Assembly (NCBI GenBank): GCA_030077755.1
Contig: JAQJZZ010000010.1
Location: forward strand, 1,426,001-1,490,000
From: Filosporella fistucella
Lineage: Eukaryota; Ascomycota; Leotiomycetes; Helotiales
Reading direction: 5' to 3'
Length of the DNA stretch: 64,000 bases
Shown in pieces: positions 11,275 to 24,024 of this stretch. The position numbers and the translations under genes were made by a program. Position 1 is the first letter of the stretch, and each line of letters begins with the position of its first letter. The notes below the pieces were generated by a model. It was not told the DNA's origin. It searched no databases and saw only the letters and a program-made list of their open reading frames with translations.

Positions 11275-14109
11275 GGTCGCGTTTGTGTTGACGGATGGCC
11301 GTCGCGGCGTAAGACGAGATGTTGTTGTTGTTGTCCCGGTACTTCCGTTCCCAGATCGAAACCTCACAGAATGGGGACCCAGTTGCTCTTCCTCCTCTCC
11401 TTCAATCCGCGACCAAGTATCAGAGTTCTTCCAGGTAGACCTTTAGTGCGACTGTATAGATCCGTATGTTGCTGAAGCTTGTTGTTGGGCGTCGAGTCTG
11501 TTCCTGGATGTCTATCTCGCAAATTGCTGGTAGACGCTGGAATGACGAATGAAGCGAGGGGTGAAGGACAGACTTGGGATATTCGCAGAATTGTGAGGGA
11601 TCCAGCTCAGAATAACGAGAGATCTGCGAGTGACTGTAGAAGGAAATTCGAAAGTCGATTGGAACGAGTGAATCGACGTTGGCGTGGAGGGGTTTGTTAT
11701 GGCGGGAGGTGTTGAAAAGAAGTTGATTGTTGAAGGAAGTACAAAAGAAGAGATGGTAATGTGAGAACCGTCGGTTCCAGGAGGCGTTCTCAGGCTAGGT
11801 GCAGTGCGGGTGCAGGTGCAGTACTGCAGATAAAGGTGGGTGGGTGGCAGCAGGAACAGGAACAGGTACAACACGCAGTTCGGGACTCGTATTGGGTGTG
11901 TGAGGTGTGGGTGCTGGACTGGCTTGGGCCTTTGGGGAAGTTGCTGGTGCACAACTGGAAGAACTGGGCACTCGACAGAAGAATACCTGGATAAGGCGCC
12001 AAATCTCGCTGGGGACCGAAGTCTTTGTCCGTCTTCAGACCAGCACGCACTCTCAGCGCTCTCAGCACCACGCGACAAGGGGCAAATTGCAGCGATTAGC
12101 CATAGATGATAAAATATCATTACCTCAAGCGGCATGGTGTATCCTGTTCCATTACGCGTTTTCAAATGCTTTCTCAGCCTTTCTGTCCGATGCATTCCCA
12201 GCCAACCATTTCCGACTTTATTTCCAGTTTTACCCCTGAACTCAGATATTTTAAATTTGTTACCTTGAAAAGATCAGACCGTTTGCCTTTCTGGCAGATC
12301 CGTATTCTATCATACCTCAGGTAGGTACTTGGTTAGGCATCTCTACATAATCAACATTCAATTACGATGCCGTATCCGTGAACATGAGCGCTGCACATAT
12401 TCCTCTTACGCATATCCAAGTCTGGGTGGCTTGGGAATGGCAAAAAGCTGGAAGCAGGCATGTTTGTCCCCCTTGGCTTTCGTCGTCGTGTCGTGTCCAC
12501 CCAAGAAATACCAAGCTTCCAAGATCACCAGCCCTCATCGGCCGTCACCATCACAATAATCTGTTTCTCCAGCTACCATACTAAACGTTTCCAAAGTCAC
12601 CGCAGCCTCATCCTGATCACCAGCAGATACCCGCACCAAGTGTATGAGACTTGAGGCTGTCCTCGATCTTTTTATTACAGTGCCATCTGAAGTTTCTGGC
12701 CGTGAGTTTAGGTACAGTGCAGTGCCGTGCAAAAAGGTTTTCTGTAACATGTTGCGTCTGAGTTCGCCAGAATAATCTCCTCTTTTCCCCGTTCTAGCGA
12801 TCCAAGTCCCAACTTTTTGCACAGCCTCCCTCCACACCAGGAAAGACAAAGTGAGAGGCCCATATGGTCGTATCAAGTGGACCTGGGCAAGACAAATCCA
12901 CAGCAACTCTAGAAATACGTCGCCCAATGCATCCACGACTCGTTGCACTTGAGCACGACGGATGCAAATGTTCCCATATTTAATCTCAAGCTCATCACAT
13001 CCCCCAGACTCGGCGCCATTATCTTCAAATGGTGCAGAATAATCTCACCACTCTACGACTTTATGCGAGCTTCGTCCTCGCAGGTGGCAATTATACTTTA
13101 TCATAAATTCAGATAGACAACGGCATACAATTCAAACTTTACCAGACAGTCACACACAGGTACCGGCTGCGGGTAGAAAACGTGGTGGTTGATCTGAAGT
13201 CAAGATTGCATGAACGATGGATGTTATGATTTCCGATGACTGTCCGTGGGCTCAAACCAAAGGCTGCCGCCGTTGAAGCGTCAGTTGTGTCAAACCCCAA
13301 GGTCCTGAGATCCAGGTTCACTGTTGTCGAATTTGACTGGCGGAAGCGGGCGATGAGGTTTCTGATGACTGGATCTGGATTCAACAGCCGCTCATGTCTG
13401 TTCGCATGTTTCGAGATCGATCATGCCTCTGTCGTTAATGAAGACCATTTAGCCTCAAGATTATTTATAGATAGTCACGGGAATCGCCTGGGATTGAGAA
13501 TTTATAAACAAGTGATGTCGCAGATCAGAAGAGGTTTCTTCAAGGTGTTTCGTGACATTTTCTTTGTATAGTATAGACTAACCTCAGAACAAGCCGAAAT
13601 CAAGTAGGACCTTTTCCATACCTACCTTTGGCTACCTAGGATCTCCATTGCAGAAGATGAATCATGTGACTAGATACACATCCATGCACCTCACGCTCCT
13701 ACGTTGCAGTCATTTGCATGGTGTCAGATATGAAAATTTTGGCGTTGGAGGCATCTGAAATCGAGTGAAGGTGTTCAAAACTCTGCTTATCATTACTTGG
13801 CCTCTGGACCCTCCAAAGTCCCTACTAAGCTCCATACTCAATTGGCCTTTCCAAAATGTCTCTGTCTTTGAATTAGATGATTAAAAGGCACAAAAATGTG
13901 AGATTGCCCCTCGAGAGGCAAGACAATACATCTATCCACTTAAAGGGCTCCCAATCTAGACTATTTCAATACCAAAAATACTGTTTCCCGAGGTCGTTGT
14001 CCTTCCTTGTTTTCCCGTTCCTTAGTCGAAACCGAATTCCTGAAGCGACAACCATAAACGCGCTCCTCTCCGCAATCTTTATCCTTCATCTCATATACCA
14101 CTTCACAAC
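11275..14109. other. Divergent intergenic region between FLC and the thioesterase gene
   Basis: About 2.8 kb. The part near FLC (11275-12250) is probably a long leader; it has open frames on both strands that are Pro/Thr/Ser-rich and resemble nothing known, plus GCAGGT-type repeats near 11806-11830. Near 12320-12330 and 13618-13640 there are AGGTAGGTA/TACCTAGG motifs. Nothing else is recognised. Confidence 0.4.
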
Positions 14110-15591
14110 ATGGCGACCAGCCTGCGAAACTTTTCCGTCCCATTGTTGAGGTCAAGCTTCTGTGCCTCTCTGCGGCCCGTTGTCAGCCAGCTTCAAACAC
14201 GATCCTTCTCGGCTTCTATTCCCTGTCGAACGGATGGCGTCTATCAAGAGTTAACCGCAATGCGGACACGGACACCCTTCATTGAGGCTTTCAAGAAACA
14301 GCAAAATGGAACTTCTGCTGCTGCTCCAAAGCCAGCTGAGAAGATCGAGCGGAATTTGTCACCAAAGACCATGTCAGAAAGCTATCATCGAGTTGTGAGT
14401 CGCGTCACATGACAGCAAGCACAACAATTGACCTGAGGTGGATTGTAGATATTGCCTTTAGCACGAGACCCATGGCTACTAGACTCTTATATCAATTCTT
14501 CTGGTCATATCAGACTGGGAACCATTTTCATGGACCTTGATGCTTTAGCTGGAGTTATCGCCTACAAGCACACTGGCGATTCTGTAATGACGGTAACTGC
14601 TGCAGTAGACAGAATCACGTTGAAGCATCCTTTGAGTGAGATATGTGACCTCGAGCTAAGTGGTCAAGTCACTTTTGCTACGGGAAGAAGTAGCATGGAG
14701 GTTTCTATCCAGGTCGCCAAGGCGCCAGCAGAGGGAAAGAAAGTGGAAGACAAAGATATCCTAATGACATGTGCTTTCACAATGGTACAGTGATCATCCT
14801 GTGTAGTCTTGCTTCATCTCTGACATTCTCAGGTTTCTCTTGACCCAGCCACGAAAAGATCAGTGCCAATTGCCCCTCTTAAGACAACCACGCCTCAGGA
14901 AAAGGCTCTCTTTGCCCAAGGTCAGGCAAATTACGCTCTCAAAAAATCCTCTCAGTCGCAAGCGCTACGGAAGCAGACTCCTAACGACGAAGAATCCGAT
15001 CTAATCCACGCTCTATGGCTTGCTCAACTTGATTACCATGATCCGAACACTGCAGCCCGCAAGCCCGATACGGCGCTCTACATGAAGAACACCCAGATCC
15101 AATCGGTCCAAATAATGCAACCACAATATCGAAATCGCCATAATTTTATGATCTTCGGTGGCTTCTTGCTGAAAACAACTTTTGAACTAGCATTTACATG
15201 TGCCTCCGCCATTTCTCACACACGCCCCACCTTCATAGCCCTTGATCCTTCCACATTTGAAAATCCGGTCCCAGTTGGCTCAGTACTTTACCTCACTGCT
15301 ACGGTTGCCTACTCAGACTCCCCGCTCGTTCCCAATGGTGATGTCAAAGCCTCTCCAGAAGGCTACAGTAGGATACAGATCAGAGTGGATAGTAAAGTTA
15401 GAAACATAGAGCATGGGGAGACGAAGCCTACAGGGACGTTTAATTACACGTTCGAGGTGAAAAGAGATATTAAGATCATTCCTGAGAGTTATGCCCAATT
15501 CATGATGTTTTTGGATGCGAGGAGAAGGTGTCAGCATGTTAATCGAAGTCTGGAGGGTGTGGATAGTAAGATTGGAGGTGTGATGGAGTGA
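14110..15591 (+). CDS. Mitochondrial acyl-CoA thioesterase, ACOT9-like double hotdog, 459 aa
   Basis: Hydrolyses acyl-CoA to free acid and CoA. Exons 14110..14394, 14449..14784 and 14833..15591; both introns are phase 0 (54 and 48 nt). The first about 40 residues are Arg/Ser-rich without acidic residues, predicting mitochondrial import. The first hotdog module covers residues about 96-240 and includes RLGTIFMDLDALAGVIAYKH. The second begins near residue 305 with RNRHNFMIFGGFLLKTTFEL, matching the RN.HG..FGG pattern of ACOT9-type enzymes. Length and two-module arrangement match fungal homologues. The gene stands alone with its own promoter. Substrate chain length cannot be told from sequence. 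Confidence 0.9.
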
Positions 15592-17511
15592 GGGTGAAAT
15601 TACAGAGATTCTGTGTCTCTAGATCTCAAGAATCTCGAGCTCGAATCCTATCGCTAATTTGGAAAGATAATTAATGTACGTATTGAGATCTGTTTGCCTA
15701 TAAAGCCCATAACTAGTACTGTTCGCATGCCTGCTAAGCTTCACTTGCGTGATAAATGCAGATTGTATACCAGCAAGAGAGTCACCGAATTCAGTCAATT
15801 TGTATCAGGCTTCTTCCAGGTAGATGTACGCTCGAGCGTTGAGTGCAAGATAACTATAACACATCATAGCCCCAAGATGAAACCACTTTAACATTTCTTC
15901 GCCATACGTCAATTATTTTTGCAATACTACCAGCTATCCCTCGAGTCCTAAAGCAATGGATCATCTCCCGCACAATTCGCTTCCCAGACTTACCTTAAAT
16001 ATCCAAATAACTTTAAAACACTCACCGTAGAAGGCGCCATTCTCCGTGGTGGAATGGTCAGGTCAAACTGCAGTGGGTGGAAAAGAGTAAACTTTGGCCA
16101 ACAACCACGAGTTCAACGATCGATCGAATCCCCGAAGTGAAAAAGCGACTCACCACGAACGTGCGAACTTGAAAAAGCTGGCCCGGGCAGTTTTTCTAGC
16201 CTATCCCTGCTTCGAAGGGGATAGGAGAGTTTTTGCATTTTTGATTGACCAATATATATGCATTTCTTGGCTGTTTCGTTTCCTCAGATATTCCCCCTTG
16301 AATTATTTTCTCTGTCCAGAGGATTTTGGACCAAATTTTTGAAATTCAACAGTTTATTGTGTCTAAGAGATCCTTTTTTTGTACTATATAAGAATATCCT
16401 TATTATTGTTTTGAGATTGTACTCGATTCTGGCATATTTTTAGATCTCTTTATATTTTTTTGCAGGTTCTGAGGATACCTATATTTTTTTTTCTATAACT
16501 AGATGAACACTTCCTCGTTTATTAATAGCCAATTTTGCGTGCTAATGATTGAATTGGCAGCAGTGATCATAGCTAAACTACGGGTGGTTTTTGAGATTTT
16601 TTTGGTCATTGAGACGACTCTTCGGGACCGTCCTAAATGTTGTTGCTGTACCCATGTATTTCGTCTGTTCCTCCCGCTGAACTTCAAGTTGATAGGGGCA
16701 CTACATCACACCAAAAGCCCGAGGGACGGGTGGCGAGGCTCACTATCGATGGACAAGCTTCCCGAGAGCGTCTCCATTACCTCTTCCGAACCTTTAGAGT
16801 GTGTCAGTTGTCTCATTGGAGAAGATTCAGAAGCGTATCCCATGCTGATAGTAAAGACTACTTGCCATAGAGTGTTTTGGTGGCTAACTCGGTCACTCGC
16901 TCCTCTCTCATTTCTTCACCTTATGTCATATAAGAAGATATATTTGTTTCTTTTCATATAACTATATAGGAGCATGGAAGAAATTAGCAGTCACAAGTCA
17001 TAGATGAAGACCGCTTGCTTGTGATATATATCCTATTGTTAGCCAACCTTTTCTGCTAAAGTCAGGCCACTTAGATTGCTTTCAGCTTCAAGGGCGTTTT
17101 TCCTGATGGCAAACTCCCCACTCCCCTCCCCTCTCCAAACGATATATGGGTTGTCACATATTTTTTTTTTCTTTTTTCATTTTGCGGCTCAATAAATCTT
17201 GAACGGAATGTACTTGCGAGACGAATTGTCTATTGATAGCTTGGCTTTGCTCGTACACGTGGGCAAACCTGTTAGTATCTAGCCAAAAACTCCAATTTCA
17301 AACATACAGAATTCATTAGATATTTTGTGGATCCGCATGACTATCATTAACAATCATCTAAATACACACTAGATAAGTACACTAAGTTCTTGGATACAAT
17401 CCATCTCTCTACACCTCTATATCCCTTGCCGTCCCATCCTTACATTCCCAATGCACCAGTACCGCTGAGTTCATTCAAGTGAATCCAAAACCAAGATTAA
17501 GCGTGATCAGA
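15592..17511. other. AT-rich intergenic region
   Basis: About 1.9 kb between convergent genes. From about 16240 to 17400 it is strongly AT-rich with T-tracts (16380, 16450-16500, 17160-17185). It holds a hairpin at 16200-16225. Short frames are not credible genes. Confidence 0.45.
16200..16225. repeat. Perfect 8-bp inverted repeat (hairpin)
   Basis: CCTATCCC at 16200-16207 pairs with GGGATAGG at 16218-16225 around a 10-nt loop that itself contains TTCGAA. It lies downstream of the thioesterase gene at the start of the AT-rich segment. A terminator-like or cruciform role is only a guess. Confidence 0.4.
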
Positions 17512-20390
17512 TTAGTAAGTTTCCCATGTCTGGTTCCATGGCTGACTGGCTTTCCTGGCATCATCACCGTGCTTGTAATTACTGACCAACTCTTCCTCGT
17601 CAACACCGCAATGTATTTCACCATCTCTGCCAGTGAACCATCCCAAACCATAAGTCTTGCCTACTTTAGCTAGCTTCTTTACCATTTCATCATTATTCAT
17701 CTTCTCTGTTCCAACGAAATCGTATAACATTTTACTCTGGTGAATGAATGCCAAAATAGAAGCAATGGTATTTGGTTGGCGAGGGAGGAAAGGGTGCCGG
17801 CGGCGAGAATAAACAAATGTTGCAACGAGACAGAGGAAGCTGATAATCGCGATTGCAAGACCGAACGATAACCAAAAAGAGAGGAATGTTTCCTCTCCAG
17901 AATTCACACCATTGGGACGGTCGTCGTCACGGCGATGTTCGCCCCCAGATGCCGGTCGTGGCTGATTAGTGGCAAAATCTACACCAGATACGTTTGCAAA
18001 ACTGGTGCAGCAAATTGTCAGTATTTCTGCGAGGACAGATCCAAGGCCAACAAGGCCAACAAGGAAGTGTCCATTGAGGAAAGCGCGAATTGGCATCCAG
18101 CCGAAAGCCATTGCCGTATAATCTAATGTTAGGACATTTGGAGATTGATGACGTTTGGAGAGGATATAAAACGGCTCAATCATTCGGACATCAGTTTCCA
18201 GCGTGCCCCACGCAAGCTTGATACAGACTGCGAGTGCTGTCAAGAACCAAGGAGCCTTTTCGGTGACTATATTTGCGTCTGGCTGGAAGAGAATGATGGG
18301 GACGACCATCATGAACAAAATCATGCCTATGATGAATGGGATTCCGGCGACAAGCCGAAGCATGAGAGGATGCGGATTACCCTTCCTGACTTGTTGATTG
18401 TATTTATCCTTCTCTGCTTGGGTGAGAGGGACCTTGTCTTCAGGAGCTAAAGAAGAGTTCCGAAGACTGTATCGGTGGGATTTCAGAGTTTGGTGAATGA
18501 GCTGGGGTGTTGCAGTATCTAGATTTTTGAAATCCATCAGAATATGGCTCCGATTAGCCATAGCAGCGATACCAGCAATTCCCTTCACATCAGCTACCAG
18601 GCCAGATGGTCTTCGTTGAAGTTGATATACCAAGACGCATCCAAGTATAGCTATGAGAACTAGAACCCCACTGAGACATCGAGAATATATCGCATTTATG
18701 TGGATTTCTTTGAGGCCTCCAGGATTATCAACTCTTGCTTTGTGATTGGGGCGAAGCTCAACAGATGCTGCTTGTAACGTTGGAACCAGGGAAACTGCGA
18801 TCAAAGTTGCGAGGGAGGACACCGCAACTGCATAGTGTTTAAATGTCAGAGCTCTAATAGGTCTCAAAAAGTTGAAAAAGGTAATGTAATCCACCTATTT
18901 AACACCGAGTTAGTTGGGTTAATTTGATTTGGACCTTGAGAGAGATTTACATTAATCGACTCCGCGGCCAGCGCCCCTCCTTCTTTTGAAAGTTGGTAAT
19001 ATGCTTCCAATCTCTTGACCTCAAAGTCCGTAACCTGCCACAAAATTCCAAATGTGACAGCGACCAAAGTAGGAAGGTATTTGAAGCTGAAGTAACTCCA
19101 GGTACTGAGGGTCGACGCTGATTCGAAAGTGTACAGTGCTCCTTTGTGGAGTAGATATTCTTGTGCAGCAGCAAGTGTGCACGATATCACGATAAGAGTC
19201 GTCAAATATGGCCATCTCATGGAAAATGGTTTCCAATTTGCCTGCGGGTAGAATACTTCGACCTGTGGAAGAGGCAACGTGCTTTTGCGTTTATTCTTGG
19301 ATTTGACACCATCAATCTGATCAAAATCGACAGTCGATGTACTGCCGCCAGTAAATGAACTTATGTCGACAGTGGCAGGCTCGTGATCATGAGTTTGATC
19401 ATGTTCATCTAAGGGGTCCTCCTCCACAATCACCTGAATGATCTCGCCACGTTTGTTTGCTTCGATTTGTCCTAGCTCTCGGACTGTTGCTCTTCGTGCC
19501 AGACCAGGGCTCCTAAATGAGGGTGTTCGAAATGTAGGTTTCCGGAATGACATGCTTCGGGTTACTGCAGATGGAGTATGAGGTGTGGGCGGCGCATTCA
19601 GTAATTCAGAGCTTGATATGGTTGTATCAGGTTTCCAGCCTTGCCCCAAGCCTCCCGTGAGAATGCCGTTTGATTCTTGTCGCTCGACTTCTTTCCGCTG
19701 CTCTTCTGTCTGAGGAGGCCCAACAAATGACGAAACATCAAATGCCATCGGCGACAGAGGCCCATCCTCCTGATCATCTTCATCCACTGATGAGTACGCA
19801 GTTTTGTGAGGCGGTCCTGAAATTCCCATCGGCATGGCGGATCCCAACAAGCTCATATCAATTTCCTCTCCTTCGTGAATGGTCCCGTGCTTCGAATCAA
19901 GTAATGAGCCACTTGAACCGTTCCTTTTCATCGACATTCGTTTTGAACGTAATTTTGATGGTTTCTGCTTCAGTGATGGAGATGGCACAGGCTCATAAGA
20001 TTGCGAGGTTCGGAAGGGATTAAAGCCTCGACTGCTTGGTGAGTCTCCTGTAGGTGTACCTACACGAAGCGTTTCCGGCAAGAACATGGATGAGCTACTC
20101 TGCCTTCGTGAGTTGCTAGTTGGTGAAACGATGCTTGATGTCCCTGATGACGATAGCACCACGCGACTGATATCCACCTCATCTGTGGATCGTGCTGGAG
20201 GGTATTCGTCGGTAGGTGAAGGGAGAGAAACCACAGAATCACGATATCCGCCTTGATAGCTTCCTACTGAACTGATAGCAGATATTGAAGAAGACTGATG
20301 GCGTAAATCAGGCCTGCTGTTGTTTGGGACGCCCGCCCAGGGCCCTTCTGGATAGGGATAGGCATCTCCTGAGCCATATTTGTGTGCCAT
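17512..20390 (-). CDS. DUF3433-domain multi-pass membrane protein, 940 aa
   Basis: ATG at 20390 (MAHKYGSGDAYPYPEGPW); the upstream open frame starts only at a TTG. Exon 20390..18951, intron 18950..18895 (GTAAAT..AATAG, phase 0), exon 18894..17512. Residues 1-390 are Ser/Pro-rich and disordered. The membrane part starts with PFSMRWPYLTTLIVISCTLA and reads across the splice as LEAYYQLSKEGGALAAES then VDYITFFNFLRPIRALTFKH, the hallmark of DUF3433. A second similar module (MIEPFYILSKR) follows after residue about 700, so the domain is present twice, with roughly ten hydrophobic segments overall. The function of the family is unknown; a plasma-membrane or cell-wall role has been suggested only from localisation-type evidence. 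Confidence in the gene model is high. Confidence 0.88.
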
Positions 20391-21116
20391 ACTCCAGGAT
20401 ATGTATTTCGTATGCAACTATAACGACAGGTTCGGAGGACGTAACGAGTGTACCACTGGCAGATATAAAATCAGTTTATGATTCTTTCCAACAAAGGATG
20501 AACGATGTCCCAGGCTCGCTGAGACATGCATAGCACTCACTTAGCATCGGTCAGTGACTAGATAGCCTGCCTTGAGTAGCAAGCTTCAAATGACATAAAC
20601 CACGCCCAAGTGATCCTTCCTCCTCCGAGACTGGTGCCTCTGTTTATGACTCTGCCTTTTCAACGTCCCTTCGCAGCTCCAATCCTGTTCCTCGTCGTCT
20701 TCGCGGCACAGATAGCTACCTATGTCGTCTATCGCTTCAGGGTTCACTGTAGGGCTGATTCGCATGAGCGCACACTGTTCCGGATTTGAAACGATTCTTT
20801 AATTAACTGGAAATCATAATGATGGCCGCCTCCGATAGAGATTGTCGAAATTGGAGGAGGAAAGAAGCGATAATCACCTAGCACACGTACAGTCTGGGCA
20901 GCCATCCGGACTCTAGATGAGCTGCTTTTCCAGGGCTGAACGCCTGGCCGCCCCGACATGAGGGTTCCGCGAATCAAATAGGCGCTTGTAAGCCGCGATA
21001 TCTTAAAATAGAATCATTGTCGCAAATCTTGATCCCTCATCGAATGAACCCGTTGGGACTTGCGAGATTTAAAACTTTTGAAGCGATACATGTCAATGTA
21101 TTAGATACTATGTGCG
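20391..21116. other. Intergenic upstream of the DUF3433 gene
   Basis: About 730 nt without a recognisable gene; it should contain the DUF3433 promoter. No TATA box or repeat stands out. Confidence 0.4.
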
Positions 21117-21455
21117 TTATAATATCTTGTAGGGCTGATTGAGTTTTAGTATTGAAGACTCAATCTCTAACACTGGGTCCATTGCTCTAGGGTTCGTTGC
21201 TGGGCTTGTTGGACCCTGGTCGGGAAACCTAAACAAGGGGCCGCAAGCGTCCCAAAGTTCGGATTTGAGTGATGACCACATGGATACTCGATATGGGGCG
21301 AGATAGATAAAGATTAGAATTAAGATTGTAAGCTTCTTCCTCGTAGAGAAAAGGCTAAAGTGCTCTTGGGTCCAAGTCTGATGCCCGGAGATTCTTGGCT
21401 TTCTGGCACGGTCAACGTGATCTTGCTCTTCCACAAGGTCAACAGCAAATGACAT
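21117..21455 (-). CDS. Possible small membrane protein, 112 aa, doubtful
   Basis: Open frame from ATG 21455 to the stop at 21117, starting MSFAVDLVEEQ. It has one hydrophobic stretch (KLTILILIFIYLAPY) near residues 43-57 and a Pro-rich C-terminal third. I recognise no family, and the length is only a little above what chance allows. It could be an exon of a larger gene or not coding at all. Confidence 0.22.
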   Translation of the reverse strand: MSFAVDLVEEQDHVDRARKPRISGHQTWTQEHFSLFSTRKKLTILILIFIYLAPYRVSMWSSLKSELWDACGPLFRFPDQGPTSPATNPRAMDPVLEIESSILKLNQPYKIL

Positions 21456-21875
21456 TGTATCCGAACGAGACACAATGTTTGAAACATGAAAGTACCACGT
21501 CTTGTATATACGCATAATTTCATTCAATAATTAAATTCTCTTATATATCGCAGTACCAATCAAGGATCACGGAACCGCATATGCTAACCCGCTGCACTTT
21601 GTTCAATAGGGATATCTGAGCAGATGTAGTGTCACCATACGCAGCAATTCCAAGCAGCATTATCTTTCCACCCCCAGTGAAGGCTTTCAGTGTGAGGTTT
21701 AATTAGCAAGCTAGAAATCCCCGAGCAGTGATTAGCGTTAGGATTTGTTGAGAAATGGGTAATATTTTTGTAGATTTAGCGATCACACACAATATCTGCT
21801 TAGTCCAGACCCTAGAAATTTTCCATCTCAAACACGAGAACTCCAGAGGAAATCTTAATACAATGATGAACAGTC

Positions 21876-23234
21876 TTAAGATACCTCCTCAATAAGCTTG
21901 CCACTCATACCACCGGCCGACTTTACGCTGTTGGTAAAGATTCCGCCAACAGGAGCATCCAACCATTCTTCAGGGACACCGATACGGTTGCCATCTTTAT
22001 TGCTGACCCAGCGAACGAAAAGTGGACTAGGTTTCTGATATTCGGTGGTAGATGTTGAGTCGCCGCCGCCATCAGCGGCAATCATGTCTCTACGGCGCGC
22101 ATTGGTTTTGGGTGCTTGCTTCTTGAGCAGCTTGTTGATGGTTTCCATCTTGTGGATGTTAAAAACGAACATGGGTCCAGATGCTTAGCGATCATACCTT
22201 TTCTTCCTCGTTACGCTTCTCACTCAGATTCTTCCTCCTTCTTGCCATTTCGGCACGTCTCATAGCATGCTCTTCAGCTGTCAAATGCTTCTTGACTTGA
22301 ACTTCTGCAAAAACTTGTTAGTAAAATACCTCTACTCATGCAACTGTGACTTGCCGTCAGGAAGAGCCAGTAGATGGCCACTTCCACCTTCCTCAAGTCT
22401 CGCTCGCTGTCGTTTGGTCAATTTGTTCAGGTCCGGTGTGGATGCTCTGCTTCCTCCACCAGGAGTCTCGTCATCACTATCCAAGTCGTCCTCGTCTTCT
22501 TCACCATCTTCCTCCACCTCAATCTCTTCTTCTTCGCCTTCAGCATCTTCTTCATTACCCGTTTGCATTCCCTCTTCTTCTTCAACTTCTCCAATGTCGC
22601 TGTCGAGCTCACTCAATTCCTCATCATCGCTGCCATCTTGCATCTCCTTTTGCTCTACGGTTTTGTTTTCCGGTTTACCCGAAGGCTTTGCAGTAATTAG
22701 CTGTTTTCCGGATTGAGCTCTGGAGACTTTGATAGTTGGAGGGGGAGGGGGAACATCCATATCAATGTCACCGTCAGCATCCTCGTCTCCCAGTCCATCA
22801 TCTTCGGCATCCATATCTTCATCCTCTTCTACACTTTCCCCATCGGCATCTTCATCGGCAACATCCTCCATTTCCTCATCTTCATCGTCGTCGCTATCGG
22901 ATTCGAGAACGTAGCTCTTTCGAACATTTCTGGCTCTCTTGCCTTCGATAATCTTGCCACCTATGAATGGATCGCGGGTACTCGTAGCCAGAGGCGCTGC
23001 TGCTGAGCTTACACGGGTCGCTTCTCGGAGTTTACTAGAAGAAGCTTTGACTGTCAGACGCATTGATTCAGGACTCCTGGATGCTTTTGAGGGCGGACCA
23101 CGTGAGACTGTTGCCGTAGCCATATTTTCAGAGACGGTGCGACGCGGCCGTGATGGTCTATCGTAGGCAGCAGTGTCAGTAATTGCTTCTTTGGCCTTCA
23201 CGGCAGCAGAACGTTGACTTCGGCGAGCAGGCAT
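21876..23234 (-). CDS. ies2: INO80 chromatin-remodelling complex subunit Ies2 (PAPA-1-like), 419 aa
   Basis: Exons 23234..22355, 22304..22198 and 22148..21876. The first intron (22354..22305) begins GCAAGT and ends TTTTTGCAG, a GC-AG intron; any GT alternative meets an in-frame TAG. The second (22197..22149) is GTATGA..CACAAG, phase 0. The N-terminal 100 residues are basic and Ser-rich. Residues about 125-275 are extremely acidic (Asp/Glu runs). The PAPA-1 region LTKRQRARLEEG and EMARRRKNLSEKRNEEEK then follows, with a C-terminal block LFVRWVSNKDG. Ies2 stimulates the INO80 ATPase and binds the Ino80 motor; the protein is nuclear. Expected length and domain order match. Antisense frames over the acidic tract are shadows. 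Confidence 0.9.
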
Positions 23235-24024
23235 GATTGGTAGGCTGGTACGATTTTGGGAAGAATAGGACAAGTAGTGAAGTTCAAATTGAGAGTAGGT
23301 AGTATGAAGTAGTGGGGTTGAGTTTATTTGATTCGAAGCAGGGTAGGAGAATGAGCAGAAAATGAAGTTGGGGTTGTGGTGAATCAAGTTGCATGGGCCA
23401 TCGGGTCACTGCCTCGATAAGACCAGACGCCGTGGAAAGTGAAAGGGAAGTTAGGACAGAACGGGAGGATAAAGGCAGAAGCAGAGACAGAGGCAGGGGC
23501 AAACGCAATAAACGCAGGCTGATTGAGGGAGGGATAGATTGTAGGCGCGCTGCATAGACGCGCTTTCCGTCTTGGAAAAGGCTGCGCCGTGTTGTCCTGC
23601 GTATAGGTAGGTAAGGTAAAATGGTGCTGTTCCCGTGGCTCTTGCAGCAGATGTAATTTTGCTTTTGCTTTTGCCCTTTGCCGTTGCCTTTCTCTGTCTG
23701 GATTGCTTCCAATTTTGTTCAGATCAACAAATAGGGTGATGCTGTTTTAACCACACGTGGCTTTATCCTCTTAACGGGACCACAAATCAAATCTCCCTGC
23801 CTCACCACATCTTACCTTACCTTACCTTACCCTACTTCCCCTTGTCTTGCACAACGTCTGTCCCAGTACGACAGAAAAACCGCAACGCAACGCAAGTAAT
23901 ATAAGCAGCAAATGACAAGAGGCTAGGTATGCACCAACTTCGTTCGGAGAGACACAGGCCAATTAAACCAGTGCTGTAATCTAGGGACGGAACGCAAAGA
24001 GAAGAGAAGATCCATCTATGCAAC
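23235..24024. other. Intergenic with a (CTTAC)4 repeat
   Basis: About 790 nt upstream of Ies2. It is pyrimidine/purine-biased and has no ATG-initiated frame with protein features. CTTAC occurs four times in tandem at 23811-23830. It probably holds the Ies2 promoter and the 3' region of the small ORF at 24025. Confidence 0.4.

Noticed and set aside
11274..11367. Upstream extension of the flavin-carrier protein to 11367
   Set aside because: It begins at GTG, and ATG 11274 starts a standard signal peptide.
11512..12195. 227-codon minus-strand frame upstream of the flavin-carrier gene
   Set aside because: Pro/Thr/Ser-rich, overlaps plus-strand frames of similar quality and resembles no family; more likely leader or promoter sequence.
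12535..12948. 137-codon minus-strand frame
   Set aside because: It begins at GTG, with no protein features or similarity that I can see.
22267..23006. Several plus-strand frames opposite ies2
   Set aside because: Ser/Phe/Leu-rich shadows of the acidic Asp/Glu tract; ies2 on the minus strand explains the region.
23811..23830. Telomere-like or CRISPR-like reading of the CTTAC repeat
   Set aside because: The unit is CTTAC, not TTAGGG, and there are no spacers; it is a simple short tandem repeat.
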